Positions 13,446-14,779 of a stretch of 14,779 nt of DNA are shown in pieces (positions within the stretch are counted from its first letter, which is position 1; each line of letters begins with the position of its first letter). Source of the stretch: an uncultured Flavobacterium sp. (lineage in GTDB: Bacteria > Bacteroidota > Bacteroidia > Flavobacteriales > Flavobacteriaceae); contig CAMLFV010000053.1 of assembly GCA_946479395.1 (NCBI GenBank), positions 1-14,779 on the forward strand, in the 5' to 3' direction. The notes under the pieces were generated by a model. That model had not been told where the DNA came from, made no database searches, and saw nothing but the letters and a program-made list of their open reading frames with translations. Position numbers and translations under genes: made by a program.

Positions 13446-13979
13446 TTGAATTTAAAAACACCTTTTTCCGAGTCTGAACTAATAAATCAGGTACAAAACA
13501 ACAACCGCGCGGCACAGAAACAACTGTTCGATAGGTTTTCGCCAACAATGTTAAGTACCTGCAGGCAGTATATTAAAGATTTTCACAATGCCGAAGATGT
13601 AATGCTGTGCGCCTTTATGAAAGTGTTTCAAAATATTAATCAGTACCGGAACGATGGTAGTTTTGAAGGTTGGATCCGCAAGATTATGATTCGCGAAAGC
13701 TTGTCGTTCCTTCGGTCAAAAAAAGAACTCGATTTTATTGAAGATGTCAATCAGTCGGTTTTAAGTGTGGTTTCAGATCAATACGAAACATCGAACGATT
13801 ACCAAAAACTGATTGACGATTTGCCGAAAGGCTGCCAATATATTTTTGTATTGAGTGTGATTGAAGGATACAAACATCAGGAAATTGCCGAAATGCTGAA
13901 TATTTCCGTCGGAACATCGAAATCGCAACTGGCTTACGCTAAAAAATTACTGAAACAACAAATTGAATTAATACGATAG
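13446..13979 (+). CDS. ECF-family RNA polymerase sigma factor
   Basis: A 177-residue sigma-70-like ECF factor. Region 2 runs about 24-92 (QLFDRFSPTMLSTCRQYIKDFHNAEDVMLCAFMKVFQNI, then GSFEGWIRKIMIRESLSFLRSKK); region 4 about 123-172 (DDLPKGCQYIFVLSVIEGYKHQEIAEMLNISVGTSKSQL) with the helix-turn-helix. The start is a TTG: the only in-frame ATG upstream (13422) is followed directly by a stop, and the next inside is Met35, which would remove the first helix. The start is supported by family-typical SESELINQVQNNNRAAQKQLFDRF. A sequence resembling an ECF promoter lies just upstream, and the partner gene follows with no gap. The stimulus is unknown. Confidence 0.93.
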   Translation: MNLKTPFSESELINQVQNNNRAAQKQLFDRFSPTMLSTCRQYIKDFHNAEDVMLCAFMKVFQNINQYRNDGSFEGWIRKIMIRESLSFLRSKKELDFIEDVNQSVLSVVSDQYETSNDYQKLIDDLPKGCQYIFVLSVIEGYKHQEIAEMLNISVGTSKSQLAYAKKLLKQQIELIR

Positions 13980-14612
13980 ATGATGGAGGATTTTGAAAAA
14001 GAGATAAAAGATTTTTTTCAACGCCGTGAAATAAAACCGTCGGCAGATGCGTGGCAGCGAATGGAAAATCTTTTAAACGAACCGCAAACTAAACCAAAAA
14101 AAACATATAGAATTTATTGGGCAGTCGTAGCGTCGGTTGTTATTTTATTTGGGCTGTTTACACTGTTGCAAAAGCAAGATAAAGAATTGATCAATCCTGC
14201 TTTAAATGATTCTTACGTAATGAAAGATAGTGTGGTAAATAAAATTCAGCACCCACAAAACAATAATCAAGTTGTAAAAGCAGATGTTGTTCCGCAGAAA
14301 ACAGAAAATAGTAGAAAGCAATCAGCCTTGATTAAAAGTGTTCCTGCTGAAATCGTTCAAAACAATAAAAATCAACCTAAAGAAAAAGAAGTAGGCGAGC
14401 GGACAGAAATTTATCATATCATTCAAAAATCAGATACAGAATTAGAAGAAAAGCTTTTGGCTCAAGAGTCTAAAATCGAAATTAAAGTAAATCCAAGCAA
14501 GTTGTTGCGAAGTGCCGAAATGGAACGCCAGACAGACAATATGGTTTCGAACGGACAAAATTTCTGGAAAAAAGTTAAAGAAATAAACACAGTTGTAGTA
14601 CATTCTAAATAA
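13980..14612 (+). CDS. Single-span membrane protein, probable anti-sigma factor
   Basis: A 210-residue protein that starts directly after the sigma-factor stop (TAG then ATGATG; either ATG may be used). Residues 1-45 form a cytoplasmic, charged helix-rich part (EKEIKDFFQRREIKPSADAWQRMENLL), one membrane helix spans about 46-63 (YWAVVASVVILFGLFTLL), and the rest is a long, low-complexity, Lys/Gln/Asn-rich periplasmic tail. This is the layout of anti-sigma factors in Bacteroidota, where W-x-R-M-E near the N-terminus is often seen. No zinc-binding HxxxCxxC motif of ZAS-type anti-sigmas is present. The role is inferred from architecture and gene position. The next gene starts seven bases after the stop. 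Confidence 0.8.
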   Translation: MMEDFEKEIKDFFQRREIKPSADAWQRMENLLNEPQTKPKKTYRIYWAVVASVVILFGLFTLLQKQDKELINPALNDSYVMKDSVVNKIQHPQNNNQVVKADVVPQKTENSRKQSALIKSVPAEIVQNNKNQPKEKEVGERTEIYHIIQKSDTELEEKLLAQESKIEIKVNPSKLLRSAEMERQTDNMVSNGQNFWKKVKEINTVVVHSK

Positions 14613-14618
14613 CACAAT

Positions 14619-14779
14619 ATGAAAAAACTAATTTTAACCTCCGCATTTTTATTGAGCATTTTAAGTGTTCAGGCACAAGAATTTTTTAGCGATAAACGTC
14701 CGGTACAAACGGCAAACCAGTTTACAAAAAAGGTAAACGATATTTCGTATGATATCGATCTAATCATTAAAAACAACAA
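14619..14779 (+). CDS. Exported protein, 5' part only
   Basis: A frame that begins MKKLILTSAFLLSILSVQAQ, a typical signal peptide (cleavage after Ala19), and continues EFFSDKRPVQTANQFTKKVN and onward for 53 codons until the window ends. No stop is reached. It starts seven bases after the anti-sigma-like gene, so the three genes form one operon and this protein is a likely member of the regulon. Family cannot be assigned from 53 residues. Confidence 0.75.
   Translation, partial: MKKLILTSAFLLSILSVQAQEFFSDKRPVQTANQFTKKVNDISYDIDLIIKNN

Overview
The window looks like chromosomal DNA from a member of the Flavobacteriaceae (Bacteroidota). It is AT-rich. Three proteins end in the C-terminal sorting domain of the type IX secretion system (T9SS), a Bacteroidota-specific machine. 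Promoter-like sites fit the Bacteroidota consensus (TTTG, about 18-20 bases, TAnnTTTG), and few genes have a recognisable Shine-Dalgarno site. The genus cannot be fixed from what is visible.

Layout. At 1-206 a small membrane protein runs rightward into a two-way terminator. From 773 back to 2503, three leftward genes encode an acyl-CoA dehydrogenase, a small GNAT acetyltransferase and an exported protein of unknown role. At 2504-2776 is an intergenic stretch with two palindromic elements. A leftward two-gene operon follows: a membrane protein (DUF3784-like plus a PH-like tail) whose stop overlaps the start of pepE. Rightward from 4315 come two related exported proteins with carboxypeptidase-regulatory-like domains, then tatA and a PAP2 phosphatase that are translationally coupled.

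From 6801 to 9956 lies a block that looks accessory: a lipoprotein and two tandem, very similar T9SS cargo proteins. It is bracketed by two almost identical hairpin terminators. It is followed by housekeeping-type genes: a leftward SAM-dependent O-methyltransferase, a 59-residue membrane peptide and rlmN. At 12101-12186, after the rlmN terminator, is a structured intergenic element, and then a third, more diverged T9SS cargo paralogue on the minus strand. The right end holds an ECF sigma factor (TTG start, ECF-type promoter in front), a membrane protein in the anti-sigma position, and the start of an exported protein that runs off the window.

Functionally, much of the window serves the cell envelope: Tat export, lipid phosphate removal, outer-membrane-type regulatory domains, T9SS-secreted adhesin-like proteins and an envelope-stress type sigma/anti-sigma pair. 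The least explained parts are the T9SS paralogue family, with a divergent core between nearly identical flanks, and the structured or palindromic intergenic elements. No tRNA, rRNA, CRISPR array, transposase or phage gene was seen, and no gene-free stretch exceeds 300 bases.
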